A stretch of DNA of 64,000 nucleotides from Candidatus Marithrix sp. Canyon 246 (GCF_001723685.1 NZ_MCBX01000017.1:1-64000); one strand, 5' to 3'. Shown: positions 44,275 to 54,554, counted from the stretch's first letter. The notes: a model not told the origin generated them from the sequence alone. Made by a program: numbers and translations.

Positions 44275-45660
44275 ATGCTTCCTACAATTAGCATTATTGG
44301 CAGACCAAATGTTGGTAAATCTACATTTTTCAATGCTTTAACTAAAACTCGTGATGCCTTAGTAGCCGATGAATCTGGTTTAACTCGTGATCGAAAATTT
44401 GGTCGAGGATCTGTGGGTGATCGCGATTATTGGGTGATAGATACTGGTGGTATAGGTATTGATGATGATGTGATTGTCAGTCATATTACACAACAAGCCT
44501 TATTAGCCATAGAAGAATCTGACGCTATCTTTTTTGTTGTTGATGGGCGTGCTGGATTAACTCCAGTGGATGAAAAGCTGGCTCAACAAATACGTAAGTT
44601 TAATATTCCTGTTTATTTAGTAATAAATAAATCCGAAGGCATACAGGCTGAAATTATCAGTGCTGAATTTCTGGGTTTAGGTTTAGAAACATATACGATT
44701 TCTGCCGCTCATAGATCTGGCATTTATGAACTTATGGAACCAGTGTTAGCTAGTTTTCCTGATAGTGAAAAGATAGAAATAGATAAGGATAATCGCATAA
44801 AAGTTGCAATTCTTGGTCGCCCTAATGTCGGTAAATCTACCCTAGTTAATCGTATTTTAGGTTATGAGCGCGTTATTGCTTTTGATAAACCGGGAACAAC
44901 TCGTGATAGTATTTTTATACCCTTTGAACGCGAAGGTAAATCATACACTTTAATTGATACTGCTGGTGTCAGACGACGAGCTAAAGTTCATGAAACCATT
45001 GAAAAGTTCAGTGTAATTAAAGCATTACAAGCTATTGAATCTGCGAATGTAGTAGTTATGTTGCTAGATGCTAATGAGGGCATGACAGATCAAGATGCAA
45101 ACTTATTAGGTAATGTGCTTGATAGTGGGCGTGCTTTAATAATTGCAGTCAATAAATGGGATGACTTAGACGCAAGTAAGCGTGAACAAGTACGTTATAA
45201 CTTAAATCGAAAACTACATTTTATTGATTTTGCTACAACTCATTTTATTTCAGCATTACATGGTAAAGGCATTCAAACTTTATTTAAATCAATTAATTCA
45301 GCATGGCTAGCCGCTAATAAAGAAACCAGTACATCTAAATTAAATTATATATTAGAAGCGGCTATCAGCAAACACGAACCACCAATAGTACGTGGCAGAA
45401 GAATTAAATTACGCTATATCCATCAAGCTGGAACCAATCCACCATTATTTATAATTCATGGCAACCAAGTTAGCTCCCTTTCAGGAACTTATAAACGCTA
45501 CTTAATTAATGTTTTGCGAGAACAGTTGCAATTAAAAGGTACGCCAATTCACCTAAGTTTTAAACAGGGAGACAATCCCTTTGCTGGGCGAAAAACTAGC
45601 TTGACACCGCGCCAACGTAAGAAAAAAGTACGTTTAATGAAACATGTTAAAAAGAAATAA
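44275..45660 (+). CDS. der: Ribosome-associated GTPase Der (EngA)
   Basis: A tandem-GTPase needed for 50S ribosome assembly. Two complete G domains: G1 GRPNVGKSTFFN / DTGGIG / NKSE in the first, and GRPNVGKSTLVN / DTAGVRRRAK / NKWD in the second. These are followed by the KH-like domain ending in ITPRQRKKKVR-like basic residues. At 461 residues it has the normal length. Confidence 0.97.
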   Translation: MLPTISIIGRPNVGKSTFFNALTKTRDALVADESGLTRDRKFGRGSVGDRDYWVIDTGGIGIDDDVIVSHITQQALLAIEESDAIFFVVDGRAGLTPVDEKLAQQIRKFNIPVYLVINKSEGIQAEIISAEFLGLGLETYTISAAHRSGIYELMEPVLASFPDSEKIEIDKDNRIKVAILGRPNVGKSTLVNRILGYERVIAFDKPGTTRDSIFIPFEREGKSYTLIDTAGVRRRAKVHETIEKFSVIKALQAIESANVVVMLLDANEGMTDQDANLLGNVLDSGRALIIAVNKWDDLDASKREQVRYNLNRKLHFIDFATTHFISALHGKGIQTLFKSINSAWLAANKETSTSKLNYILEAAISKHEPPIVRGRRIKLRYIHQAGTNPPLFIIHGNQVSSLSGTYKRYLINVLREQLQLKGTPIHLSFKQGDNPFAGRKTSLTPRQRKKKVRLMKHVKKK

Positions 45661-45665
45661 TCTAA

Positions 45666-46592
45666 CTATTTTCTCAATAATTCCACCGGAATACTAAAAG
45701 TAGTAGTTTCAGCCTTGCCGGGCATGGTAGTAACATTGCTTAGTTCTAAACTAGCTAAACGTTCCAATACTTCTTCAATCAAAATTTCTGGTGCTGATGC
45801 ACCAGCAGTAACACCTACTTTTGGTTTATTTATAAACCATTGATCTTGCAAATCATTTGCATTTTCAATCAAATAAGATGGTATCTTAGCATTTTCACCT
45901 ACTTCACGTAAGCGATTAGAATTAGAACTATTATTAGAGCCTACAACTAATAAAACCTCAATATCAGCCGCTAATTGGCTTACTGCATTTTGTCGATTTT
46001 GAGTTGCATAACAAATATCACTTAAATCAGGACCCTGAATCTTAGGAAAACGCGCTGTTAAGGCTTCAATAACATCACGAGTATCATCAACACTCAAAGT
46101 TGTTTGAGTTACATAAGCTACTCGTTCAGAATCTATTACTTGTAAATCTTTTACTTCTTCAACTGTAGATAACACATGTACTATTCCTTCTACACTACCC
46201 TGTGTTCCTTCCACTTCAGGATGCCCCGGATGACCAATAATAATTATTTCAAAACCCTTTTTTGCATAACGTTGTGCTTGTGAATGCACCTTGGTAACAA
46301 GAGGGCAAGTTGCATCAATCACTTCTAATTGTCGTTGCTTAGCATCTTTTACAATAGTTGTTGCCACACCATGTGCACTGAAAATACAAATTGCACCCTG
46401 TGGCACCTCATCTAAAGTTTCAACAAATACAGCACCTCGTTTTTTTAAATCATTGACCACATAAGTATTATGTACTATTTCATGTAAAACATAAATAGGA
46501 TGTTGATAAATATCTAAAGCACGTTCAACGATTTCTATCGCACGTACTACACCGGCACAAAAGCCACGAGGTTGAGCTAAAGTAATATCCAT
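45666..46592 (-). CDS. ispH: 4-Hydroxy-3-methylbut-2-enyl diphosphate reductase
   Basis: The last enzyme of the MEP isoprenoid pathway, an iron-sulfur protein. Cluster cysteines are in GFCAGVVRAIE, DATCPLVTKVHSQA and SDICYATQNRQ. Catalytic residues sit in HEIVHN and GHPGHPEVEGTQG, and SSNSNRLREV matches the substrate-binding part. The protein has 308 residues, the usual length, and is convergent with der (5 bases between stops). Confidence 0.97.
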   Translation of the reverse strand: MDITLAQPRGFCAGVVRAIEIVERALDIYQHPIYVLHEIVHNTYVVNDLKKRGAVFVETLDEVPQGAICIFSAHGVATTIVKDAKQRQLEVIDATCPLVTKVHSQAQRYAKKGFEIIIIGHPGHPEVEGTQGSVEGIVHVLSTVEEVKDLQVIDSERVAYVTQTTLSVDDTRDVIEALTARFPKIQGPDLSDICYATQNRQNAVSQLAADIEVLLVVGSNNSSNSNRLREVGENAKIPSYLIENANDLQDQWFINKPKVGVTAGASAPEILIEEVLERLASLELSNVTTMPGKAETTTFSIPVELLRK

Positions 46593-46689
46593 AAGATTAT
46601 ATTGAAATTTTTACTATTTAAATTTATAATTAAACTGATCTAATAACTCAAATTATGAACTATGTATAATTTAAATAATATCCTTGAGT

Positions 46690-46704
46690 AAACCTGTCAG
46701 GTTT
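46690..46704. repeat. Half-size palindrome, copy 7
   Basis: AAACCTGTCAGGTTT lies 10 bases from the 3' end of the pseudogene at 46715. It is one arm pair of the dispersed palindrome without the inner TTTTTAAAA spacer. Confidence 0.75.
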
Positions 46705-46714
46705 GTTCAAGTAA

Positions 46715-47388
46715 TTATTTAGACAAAGCAAATAATCTTTGTTCTGTTCCATCAGGATAAGTAATCATAACATCATTGCTATCTGCAATTTCTGTTACTT
46801 TTATTGTTTCAGTTGCTGGAACTTTAATGTTACCATCATTACTAATATTTACTTTTGGTAAATTAATTTTACTTAAACTTTGTTTAAAACTTGAAATATC
46901 TTGTACCGCTGGAAGAGCTAATACCTCTATTTGTGTATCAGTTTTAAAACGTACTGTTTGTCCAGATTCTTGCAGGCGATTTATAGCTGGTAAAATACCT
47001 TCTCCACCTAGCACTGGATCAGCTGATAAATCAACACTTTCTCCTTTTTGAGGCAAAGTTGCAGTCAAATCAACATCTGCGGATATTTCTACACCATCAC
47101 CAATTGTTACATGATTTAATTGTCAACAACACTAGTATTTTGGATAGTGAAGGTTTTTGTGATATTGTTACCAACTACTACATCACCAAAATCAGTATAA
47201 TCATCGGTGCTAGGCTCTGTGTCTCCATCAGCAATATCAGTGTTATTAGCTTTAACATTTATTTCTGGTAAAGCTTGGACTTTATAGGCTGGATTTGTAT
47301 TCTTAAAATGTATCCAGCCCACATTTTCGCTCCATGCGTAGCCTTGGATCACCACTATCAATAAACACATTCTTACATGCTCAAACAC
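46715..47388 (-). pseudogene. Broken exported protein, choice-of-anchor-D-like
   Basis: Two pieces in different frames. The upstream frame (47388-47116) begins in the MITE end, gives [20 protein letters not shown] (a truncated signal/start) and a choice-of-anchor-D-like segment ([20 protein letters not shown]), then stops. The downstream frame is open from about 47112 (HVTIGDGVEISADVDLTATL) to 46715, ending YPDGTEQRLFALSK. Coherent protein upstream of the ATG at 47068 shows that ATG is not a natural start. A frame change joins the two. Confidence 0.65.
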
Positions 47389-47573
47389 CGCCTAGGAATA
47401 AATTCAAGGTCCCTACGGGATTAAGTCTGCTAAAGCAGACTATGGATATTGTAAATAAAAAAACAGCTAGTTATAATGTAATGTATATTTTTAATCCTTA
47501 TATTAGTCACCTTTAGGTGACTTTATCCCGTAGGGACCTTGAATTTATTCCTAGGCGGTGTTTGAGCATGTAA
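47373..47573. mobile_element. 201-bp MITE-like element with 48-bp terminal inverted repeats
   Basis: The first 48 bases (starting TTACATGCTCAAACACCGCC) are the exact reverse complement of the last 48 (47526-47573). Inside are two small hairpins, GTCTGCTAAAGCAGAC and GTCACCTTTAGGTGAC. It carries no gene. It sits between two broken genes of the same orientation, and the start of the gene at 47388 lies within its left end. No transposase for it is present in the window. Confidence 0.85.
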
Positions 47574-47589
47574 CAATGTTTGCTTTACA

Positions 47590-48054
47590 TCATGTTGAGG
47601 TCACACTCATGTGTATCTTGTTGCATTTTAATAAAAAATCAAAGCCTTGCACTGGCCACACATAGTTCGTGTTCGCCTTGTTGCTGCTGGTCACGCTGCT
47701 GTAGCCGAGGTCCACGTACCAAGCGTAGGCCGTTAAGATCAAGGAGATGGAAGATGACCAATAGCTGTTCGACGACTGCACGCCCAAGAACGCATCTCCA
47801 TCTGTTGCCCACTTGGCTCTGCTCATCACATCATCTAAAGTTTTGCCTGTACTTGCCGGCACAGCATTTGATTCTGTAAAGGCACCACTGCGTTTAGTGC
47901 CTTCTGTACCATCATTAAGGCGATTGTAAATCTCCTCAATAGTGTACATGGCACTGCCTCCATAGGTTGGGGCGGCTGGTGAATTTTAGTTGCCAACTAA
48001 AAGTGGTGATGAAAAAACCACTGTTGAACACATGATTGCAATTTTTATCTTCAT
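47590..48054 (-). pseudogene. DUF1566 (Lcl C-terminal) protein with in-frame TAA after its signal peptide
   Basis: ATG 48054 starts a signal peptide (MKIKIAIMCSTVVFSS) that ends at an in-frame TAA after LLVGN. The same frame then continues NSPAAPTYGGSAMYTIEEIY to 47590. The rest has the Lcl/DUF1566 pattern: SSNSYWSSSIS, AYAWYVDLGYSSVTSSNK and YVWPVQG. The Lcl region looks shorter than usual, with a jump near RAKWATDGDAFLG. 48055-48205 is empty. Confidence 0.7.
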
Positions 48055-48205
48055 TTAATCTGCCTTTAACTTATAAAAACTAACATTATACTTTATACGT
48101 AAAATAATATCAACTTATTGTTTTTTTTATTACAAATTACTATATATACTAAAATATTTAGTCTTATGTTATAATTCAAATGAATTTGAATATATCTAAA
48201 AAATC

Positions 48206-49939
48206 ATGCAATACCCCTTAACCGAAAAAATAGGCGAACCAGAATTACTAGTTGGGCGAGAAAAGGAATTTAAACACTTCGGCAAATGGATAAAAAACAT
48301 ACCAAAAAGACTCTCGAAATCCAGAGTAATAATAGCCAGAAGGAAAAGCGGCAAAACTAGCTTTGTACAACGAATTTTCAACCAATTATGGACAGAAAAT
48401 AAAGAGGTTATACCATTTTATTTTGAATTTGATGAAAATAAAATGTGGTATCCAGATTTGGCAATTGATTATTATCGTGCTTTTGCTTCACAATATATTT
48501 CTTTTATTACTAGAAACCCAAAATTGGTAATACATCATTTATCTTTGAAGCAAATAAGAGAATTTGGTATAAATAAATCAATTACACCTATAGTTGATGA
48601 TGTAAATTTTCTAATTGAAAACAAAGAAGTTGGAGGTAGTCATGGATTAATGTGGAAAACTGCTTGTGAAGCACCACATCGTTATGCTTCTGTTCTTGAC
48701 ACTAAATTTTTAGTGATTTTAGATGAATTTCAAAATATTACTAAATATATATATCCAGATCAAGAGTATCAAACAGCAGCAATTGAAACTTTAGCCGGCA
48801 GTTATCATTCTCTTGCTGAATCAAAAGTTGCTCCAATGCTAGTAACTGGTTCTTATGCTGGTTGGCTATTAAAAGTTATTAGTCAATATTTAGAAGCTGG
48901 AAGATTAAGTCAAATCCGTTTTTCTCCTTATTTAACCGAAGATGAAGGTTTAGAAGCAGTATATAAATATGCTTCATTTTATGAAGAGCCGATTACTAAT
49001 GATACAGCTATGCAAATCAATAAATTATGTATGGCTGATCCATTTTTTATTTCTTGTGTCATTATCAGCGATTATGAAGATAAAGATTTAACCACCTCAA
49101 AAGGGGTGGCAGATACTGTTGATTATGAACTTTCAGAAGAAAATGCTGAAATGTATTTAACTTGGGGAGAATATATTCATCATACTGTCAATGAAGTTAA
49201 TGATAAAAATGCTAAAAATATTTTATTGTTTTTGAGTAAACATAATGAAAAATATTTTACACCCGAAGATTTGAAAGAAAAATTAGGCTTAAATTTAGAA
49301 ATTAATGAAATTCATAAGCAATTAATAGTTTTAAAAGAAGCTGATTTGATTAATAGGGCTGTTTCTAATATTGATTTTAGAGGTTTGCAAGATGGAACTC
49401 TTAATTTAATATTACGTAAGAGTTTTGGAAAACAAATAGACGGATTTGCACCTAATTTTAAGCAAGAGTTTGCTGATAAAATTGCTGAATTAAAAAAGGA
49501 AAATAAACAACTACAAGGTAAGATCAATTATTTCTCTGGTAAAATGGCTGAAAATATGTTAGCTGCTGCTTTAAGAAATAAAAAACGTTTTAGCCTATCT
49601 AAATTTTTTAAGAATGTTAAAGATAATACGGTTTTAAATATTCAAAAAGTTAAAGAAAGAGTTCATATTCAGCGTGAAGATGGTAAAAATATGGAACTTG
49701 ATATTGTTGCTGAATCTTCATGTGCTAGAATGGTTTTGGTGGAAGTTAAAAAAACTCAGACTAAAATTGGTTTAAATCAGCTTGAAGATTTTCAAGAAAA
49801 GGTTGAGGTTTATAAAACTCTTTTTCCTGACGCTATTGTTTTAGCGGCTTATTTATCTTTGGGTGGTTTTACTGATGAGGCTGGTGATTTTTGTTTGATG
49901 CATGGAATTGGGGTGGCTGAGAGAATTGAGGAGTTATAA
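48206..49939 (+). CDS. AAA ATPase (ATPase_2/STAND-like) with C-terminal nuclease-like domain
   Basis: A 577-residue protein. N-terminal ATPase: VGREKEFKHFGKWI, an unusual P-loop IIARRKSGKTSFV (the first Gly replaced), Walker B KFLVILDEFQNI, sensor-like LVTGSYAGWL, then a winged-helix region (YFTPEDLKEKLGL). A coiled segment (IAELKKENKQLQGKI) leads to a C-terminal PD-(D/E)XK-like nuclease fold: MELDIVAES ... MVLVEVKKTQTKIG (Asp, Glu-x-Lys). Similar ATPase-nuclease fusions are common, often accessory, genes. A defence role is possible but not shown. Confidence 0.75.
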   Translation: MQYPLTEKIGEPELLVGREKEFKHFGKWIKNIPKRLSKSRVIIARRKSGKTSFVQRIFNQLWTENKEVIPFYFEFDENKMWYPDLAIDYYRAFASQYISFITRNPKLVIHHLSLKQIREFGINKSITPIVDDVNFLIENKEVGGSHGLMWKTACEAPHRYASVLDTKFLVILDEFQNITKYIYPDQEYQTAAIETLAGSYHSLAESKVAPMLVTGSYAGWLLKVISQYLEAGRLSQIRFSPYLTEDEGLEAVYKYASFYEEPITNDTAMQINKLCMADPFFISCVIISDYEDKDLTTSKGVADTVDYELSEENAEMYLTWGEYIHHTVNEVNDKNAKNILLFLSKHNEKYFTPEDLKEKLGLNLEINEIHKQLIVLKEADLINRAVSNIDFRGLQDGTLNLILRKSFGKQIDGFAPNFKQEFADKIAELKKENKQLQGKINYFSGKMAENMLAAALRNKKRFSLSKFFKNVKDNTVLNIQKVKERVHIQREDGKNMELDIVAESSCARMVLVEVKKTQTKIGLNQLEDFQEKVEVYKTLFPDAIVLAAYLSLGGFTDEAGDFCLMHGIGVAERIEEL

Positions 49940-49944
49940 TTAAA

Positions 49945-50012
49945 GTTGAGGTTTATAAAACTCTTTTTCCTGACGCTATTGTTTTAGCGGCTTATTTATC
50001 TTTGGGTGGTTT
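49945..50012 (+). repeat. 68-bp partial duplication of the ATPase gene end
   Basis: Bases 49945-50012 repeat 49802-49869 exactly (GTTGAGGTTTATAAAACTC onward), starting 5 bases after the stop codon. It is a tandem duplication of coding sequence that now lies in the intergenic space. Confidence 0.9.
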
Positions 50013-50076
50013 CACTAATTGTATTTGGAATAGCAATTGCTTCAGTATCATAATAAACTTGCACTAGGTAAAAACC

Positions 50077-53000
50077 ATGAAAGTTCAATTGATATTCATT
50101 ATCTTTTCACTGTTTTCAACAGCACAAGCTGCTGATTTAGTCTTCACTCCTGCTACTCCCGTAGTAGAAATTAATAAACAAATACAATTATCTGTTGCTG
50201 GTGCTAGCGGTGATGTTACATGGAATGCTAGTAAAGGTGAAATCGTTAAAGGCACTTATATCGCGCCTGATAAGCCCGGTTTAGATGTTGTTACTGCTTT
50301 TGATAATCAAGGTAATGTTGGCACGCTTAAAATTATCGTTATTACTCCAAGCATTTCACTAGAAAATAGTGTTTGGGAGGTTTTTACTAATCGTAGTTGG
50401 ATTACTGCACTTTTATTATCCGCAGATAATAATACACTATATGTTGGCACTTGGGGAGGGCTTGAGGAGCGCGATGCTAAGACTGGTGAAATCAAAAGAA
50501 TTTGGACTAATTTAGATGGTTTACCTGAAAATCGTATTCGCTCTATTGTCACTGATAATAATGGTGATTTATGGGTAGGAACTCAGGCTGGTTTAGCCCA
50601 TCTTAATAAAAAAGGTGATTGGGAAATTATTAAATCACCACATAAGCAAATATGGTCTCTGTTTTATCAAAATGGAATCTGGCTTGGAACAGAAAATGCC
50701 GGTTTAGCTTATCGTAATAGCAAAGGTGATTGGCAAGTTTTTAATACTGAAAATTCTAAATTACCTCATAATAATATTAGGCAGATTACTGGAGACACTA
50801 AAGATGGTATTTGGATAGCTACTGTAGGTGGTGGCATAGCTCATCGTCATCTTGATGGTAGTTGGGAAATATTTAATACCAACAATTCTAATTTACCAGA
50901 TAACAATACTAACACTATTTTAACTGATAATAAAGGTGGTATTTGGGTTGGAACAGCAACAGGTTTAGCTCATCGTGATAAACAAGGGCGTTGGAACATA
51001 TTTAATAATGATATTATTTATTCAATTATTCATGATACCAATAATGGCATTTGGATAGGTAGTGACAAAGGTTTAACCCATCGCGACAAAGATGGCAAAT
51101 TAGAAATTTTTAATACCGAAAATTCCGATTTACCAGATCAAGCTGATTTTTTCTTTCCATTAATAAATGGTTCTCCAACTTCTCCTAAAGGCGCAGTGCT
51201 TGCTCTATTAAAAGATAAACGCGGTGGAATTTGGGTTGGCACATGGGCTGGTGGTTTAGCTCGTCGTAATGCAGACGCTAGTTGGAACAGTTTTTATAAT
51301 CAAAATTCTTTGACAGATATAGATGTACAGAGTAGTGCCGCTGATGGTAAAGGCGGAATTTGGATAGGTACCAATAAAGGCGGATTAGTTCATCGTGATT
51401 CCAATGGCAAATGGCAAAAATTTAATACCGATAATTCTGGATTGCCAGATAATAGTATTACTGCAATTACAACAACTGATACTGATCTGTGGGTAGGAAG
51501 CTTTCAAAACGGCTTAGCTAATCGCGATGTTAATGGTAATTGGCAGAGTTTTAAAACTTACAATTCACCCTTGCCAAGTAATACAATTATTTCTCTCCTA
51601 GCTAAAGATGGTTTATGGATAGGCACTTTAAGAGGAGGCTTAGCACATCGTTATACTGATAATACTTGGAAAATATTTAATACCCAGAACTCTGAATTAG
51701 CCTCCAATAATATTTCTGTTTTAGTTTCTGATAATCAGAATGGGCTATGGATAGGCACTCTCAATGGTGGATTAGCCTATCTTCGCGCTGATAATACTTG
51801 GAATATTTTTAATACAGATAATTCTAGTTTACCCAGCAATAATATTTATTCATTATTATTAGATAATAATAACAGTTTATGGGTAGGAACAGATAAAGGT
51901 TTAATTCATAGAAAAAATGATGGCAGTTGGGAAACTCCTAATATACCTGTTGAAGTTATTTCATCACTTATAACTGATGAGCGCGGCGATATTTGGATTG
52001 GCACTTATAATGGTTTAATTTATTATCGTCATACAGAAAATAAATTTACTATTTTTAATACCGAAAATTCAGGTTTACCCGGTAATGGCATTGATACATT
52101 GGTAACAGATGGTTTAGGTGGAATATGGGTAGGCGGTAATGATTTAGCACATCTGACTTTTGGAAACAAATTTGCTCTTTGCAAAACCAATCAAGAAACT
52201 TGTTTAAATAAAAATGCGGCAATTATTATAGCTGGTGGTGGTAATCATAGTCAAAATACACTCTGGGATACTACTGAATCAATCGCTAATTACACATATA
52301 AAGTACTAAATAAGCGCGGTTTTTTAAATGAAAATATTTTTTATGTAAATCCAAGATCATGGGCAGATTTTAATGGTGATGGTTTAAATGATCGAATTGT
52401 CGATGCACCAAAACCCGAACGCCCTTTAAAAGTTGAAGATATTCGCGAAGCTTTAGCATGGGCAAAACAACGCGGAAAACTTGATCAGCCGCTTTATATA
52501 TTTTTTATTGATCATGGTGGAGATACGAAATTTCAATTAAGCAGATTGAATGATATGTCAGCCGCTGAGTTTAAAACAATTTTAGACGATTATCAAAAAG
52601 CTACTGATAATGAAATAGTTTTAGTCATCGATGCTTGCCACTCTGGCAATCTATTAAAACAAATTATCGCGTCTAAACGTTCAATTATAAGTAGCACCGG
52701 AACAGGATTAGCCTATTTTGATCGCGAGAATAAAAAAGGATTTGGTTATTTTTTTGCTAGCGGCTTACTTAGAGGTATGAGTTTTTTTGAAGCATTTGAA
52801 TATTCCAGTATTCAGCAAGCTAAATTATTAGGCAATATTACTAAACTCTTAGTAGGCTCATCAACTAAGACTGAAACCAATTTCAAACAAGAGCCACAAT
52901 TTGAAGATGGAAACAATGGCGATAAATTACGCAAACTCTTTATTAATGGTAGCTTTACTACTGGCGACACTACTTTAGCGATTGAAAGTTTGACTACATC

Positions 53001-53676
53001 AACAACAATAGCCGCTGGTAAAACCATAACATTAAAAGCTCAAATTGCTCTTGCACAAGGGCAAGTAAAAAAAGCTTGGGCAGTAATTATTCCACCAAAA
53101 ATCAATTTAGTAATGGATAGCAACGGTACACCACTATTAGCCTTTCCACGTATATTACTAAATAAGAAAACTCCAAATTTATGGCAAAGAAATTGGCAAG
53201 CGGCAGTTTATAATGGTGATTATCAAATACGCTTTTATGCAGAAGATGATCAAGGCAATATAGCCAGCAACGATAAAGAGTTAATTATAACTGTAAATGC
53301 TGGAGTAAATTCACCAGCAGAAGCAAATGTAGAATTATTATTAACAAAAAATAACTATAAGCCCGGAGAACAGTTCAAAGCTGAATTAATAGAAAATTTA
53401 ACTTGGGGTTATGACTTATATGCTGCATTAATTCTACCTGATAATAATTTTATAGCTATTCAAAATACTAATAAAGCGGCAGCAATTAATCAAGTGAAAC
53501 AATGGCAAGGAAACAGAACTCAAACTAATAAAATTACCTTATTTGACTTAGCTTTACCTGATAACTTAGCCAAGGGAGAATATTGTTTGTATGGAATTTT
53601 ATCTCCTGCAAAAGAAAAGGTATTGGAGACAATACCCTTATGGGTTATGAAAAAACAATGTTTTAAGATTTTATGA
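50077..53676 (+). CDS. Secreted beta-propeller protein with caspase-like peptidase domain
   Basis: A 1,199-residue exported protein (signal peptide 1-18, AQA). An Ig-like start (LVFTPATPVVEINKQIQLSV) is followed by about 14 two-component-regulator-type propeller repeats (pattern GGIWVGTxxGLAHRxxxGxWxxFNTxNSxLPxN), enough for two propellers. A C13/C14 caspase-fold domain follows: AIIIAGGG, His813 in FFIDHGG and Cys854 in VIDACHSG. About 270 residues of beta-rich tail close the protein. Metacaspase-type proteins are abundant in giant sulfur bacteria; here the domain is extracellular. Confidence 0.85.
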   Translation: MKVQLIFIIFSLFSTAQAADLVFTPATPVVEINKQIQLSVAGASGDVTWNASKGEIVKGTYIAPDKPGLDVVTAFDNQGNVGTLKIIVITPSISLENSVWEVFTNRSWITALLLSADNNTLYVGTWGGLEERDAKTGEIKRIWTNLDGLPENRIRSIVTDNNGDLWVGTQAGLAHLNKKGDWEIIKSPHKQIWSLFYQNGIWLGTENAGLAYRNSKGDWQVFNTENSKLPHNNIRQITGDTKDGIWIATVGGGIAHRHLDGSWEIFNTNNSNLPDNNTNTILTDNKGGIWVGTATGLAHRDKQGRWNIFNNDIIYSIIHDTNNGIWIGSDKGLTHRDKDGKLEIFNTENSDLPDQADFFFPLINGSPTSPKGAVLALLKDKRGGIWVGTWAGGLARRNADASWNSFYNQNSLTDIDVQSSAADGKGGIWIGTNKGGLVHRDSNGKWQKFNTDNSGLPDNSITAITTTDTDLWVGSFQNGLANRDVNGNWQSFKTYNSPLPSNTIISLLAKDGLWIGTLRGGLAHRYTDNTWKIFNTQNSELASNNISVLVSDNQNGLWIGTLNGGLAYLRADNTWNIFNTDNSSLPSNNIYSLLLDNNNSLWVGTDKGLIHRKNDGSWETPNIPVEVISSLITDERGDIWIGTYNGLIYYRHTENKFTIFNTENSGLPGNGIDTLVTDGLGGIWVGGNDLAHLTFGNKFALCKTNQETCLNKNAAIIIAGGGNHSQNTLWDTTESIANYTYKVLNKRGFLNENIFYVNPRSWADFNGDGLNDRIVDAPKPERPLKVEDIREALAWAKQRGKLDQPLYIFFIDHGGDTKFQLSRLNDMSAAEFKTILDDYQKATDNEIVLVIDACHSGNLLKQIIASKRSIISSTGTGLAYFDRENKKGFGYFFASGLLRGMSFFEAFEYSSIQQAKLLGNITKLLVGSSTKTETNFKQEPQFEDGNNGDKLRKLFINGSFTTGDTTLAIESLTTSTTIAAGKTITLKAQIALAQGQVKKAWAVIIPPKINLVMDSNGTPLLAFPRILLNKKTPNLWQRNWQAAVYNGDYQIRFYAEDDQGNIASNDKELIITVNAGVNSPAEANVELLLTKNNYKPGEQFKAELIENLTWGYDLYAALILPDNNFIAIQNTNKAAAINQVKQWQGNRTQTNKITLFDLALPDNLAKGEYCLYGILSPAKEKVLETIPLWVMKKQCFKIL

Positions 53677-53741
53677 TAAAAATGGGTTTCTTATTTGCAT
53701 ATATTTTCAATATCAATTAAAAAATACTAGAGGTCATTGAT

Positions 53742-54509
53742 ATGAAACTTAAACAATTATTAGCAACCATAATGGTGATAGGCAGTTTCGCCTTGATACC
53801 AAATGTTACTTGGGCAGAAGGTGAAGAAACACCATTAGATACAACTACACCATCTCCTGAAGAACCAAAAGACGATCCTAAATATACTGGTCTTCCTAAA
53901 ATTGATTATTATCTTAGTACAGAAGAACATTTAATTATAGTGGTTCGTGGTGTTCTACATCAAGATGTAGAACAAGTATTGTGGGATGGTCAAGACATTA
54001 CTGAAGTACTAGAACAATTAACCACAGCTAAGACTGTTGAAATCACGGAACAAGATGATGGATTTCAAGTATTAGTTAAAATTCCTATGAGTGGACTTCC
54101 CGGCAAACATGAATTTGCTCTGGTTTTCTTAGATCATAATAAACTATCTGCTACTGTCGATGTAGATAAATTATTAGCTGAAATTCAGGATGCAGATAAG
54201 GGATTTGGTCGCACAGAAGTGTTTGGTAAGGTTAAGTCTCGTGAAAAATGTTTCTGGTTCTTTAAATGTTGGAAGGAAGCCAAAGGTGCTAGATTATATT
54301 TTTATCGTTTACGAAATAATCGTTGGATTTATGTGGGTAATGTACTTACAAATTCCAGTGGTAATTACCGAGCTATCTTTAATGGACGTGATAGTAATCG
54401 TCTCTTAGTGGTCGCCAGATATAAAAATAAAGTTCAAAGAAGAACTTTTCGAGGTCCTGTATCTCGTCTTGCTCCAGCATGGGTTAGAGCTAATTTCTAC
54501 TTAAGATAA
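53742..54509 (+). CDS. Secreted protein of unknown function in the peptidase cluster
   Basis: A 255-residue exported protein (signal peptide 1-25, TWA). A Thr/Pro/Glu-rich spacer precedes two beta-rich parts: YYLSTEEHLIIVVRGVLHQD and, near the end, GRTEVFGKVKSREKCFWFFK and SGNYRAIFNGRDSNRLLVVARYKNK, the latter like a carboxypeptidase-regulatory/transthyretin-type fold. It is not recognised. Its setting between two predicted peptidases suggests a linked role, for example inhibitor, adaptor or substrate. Confidence 0.7.
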   Translation: MKLKQLLATIMVIGSFALIPNVTWAEGEETPLDTTTPSPEEPKDDPKYTGLPKIDYYLSTEEHLIIVVRGVLHQDVEQVLWDGQDITEVLEQLTTAKTVEITEQDDGFQVLVKIPMSGLPGKHEFALVFLDHNKLSATVDVDKLLAEIQDADKGFGRTEVFGKVKSREKCFWFFKCWKEAKGARLYFYRLRNNRWIYVGNVLTNSSGNYRAIFNGRDSNRLLVVARYKNKVQRRTFRGPVSRLAPAWVRANFYLR

Positions 54510-54554
54510 TTTTAAACTTCCATTCCCTCTATCAAAAGGTGGAAACTAATTCCT

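Noticed and set aside
47580-47879. 99-codon plus-strand frame rich in Cys, Ser and Arg
   Set aside because: It is the antisense of the DUF1566 pseudogene and its composition does not resemble the other proteins here.
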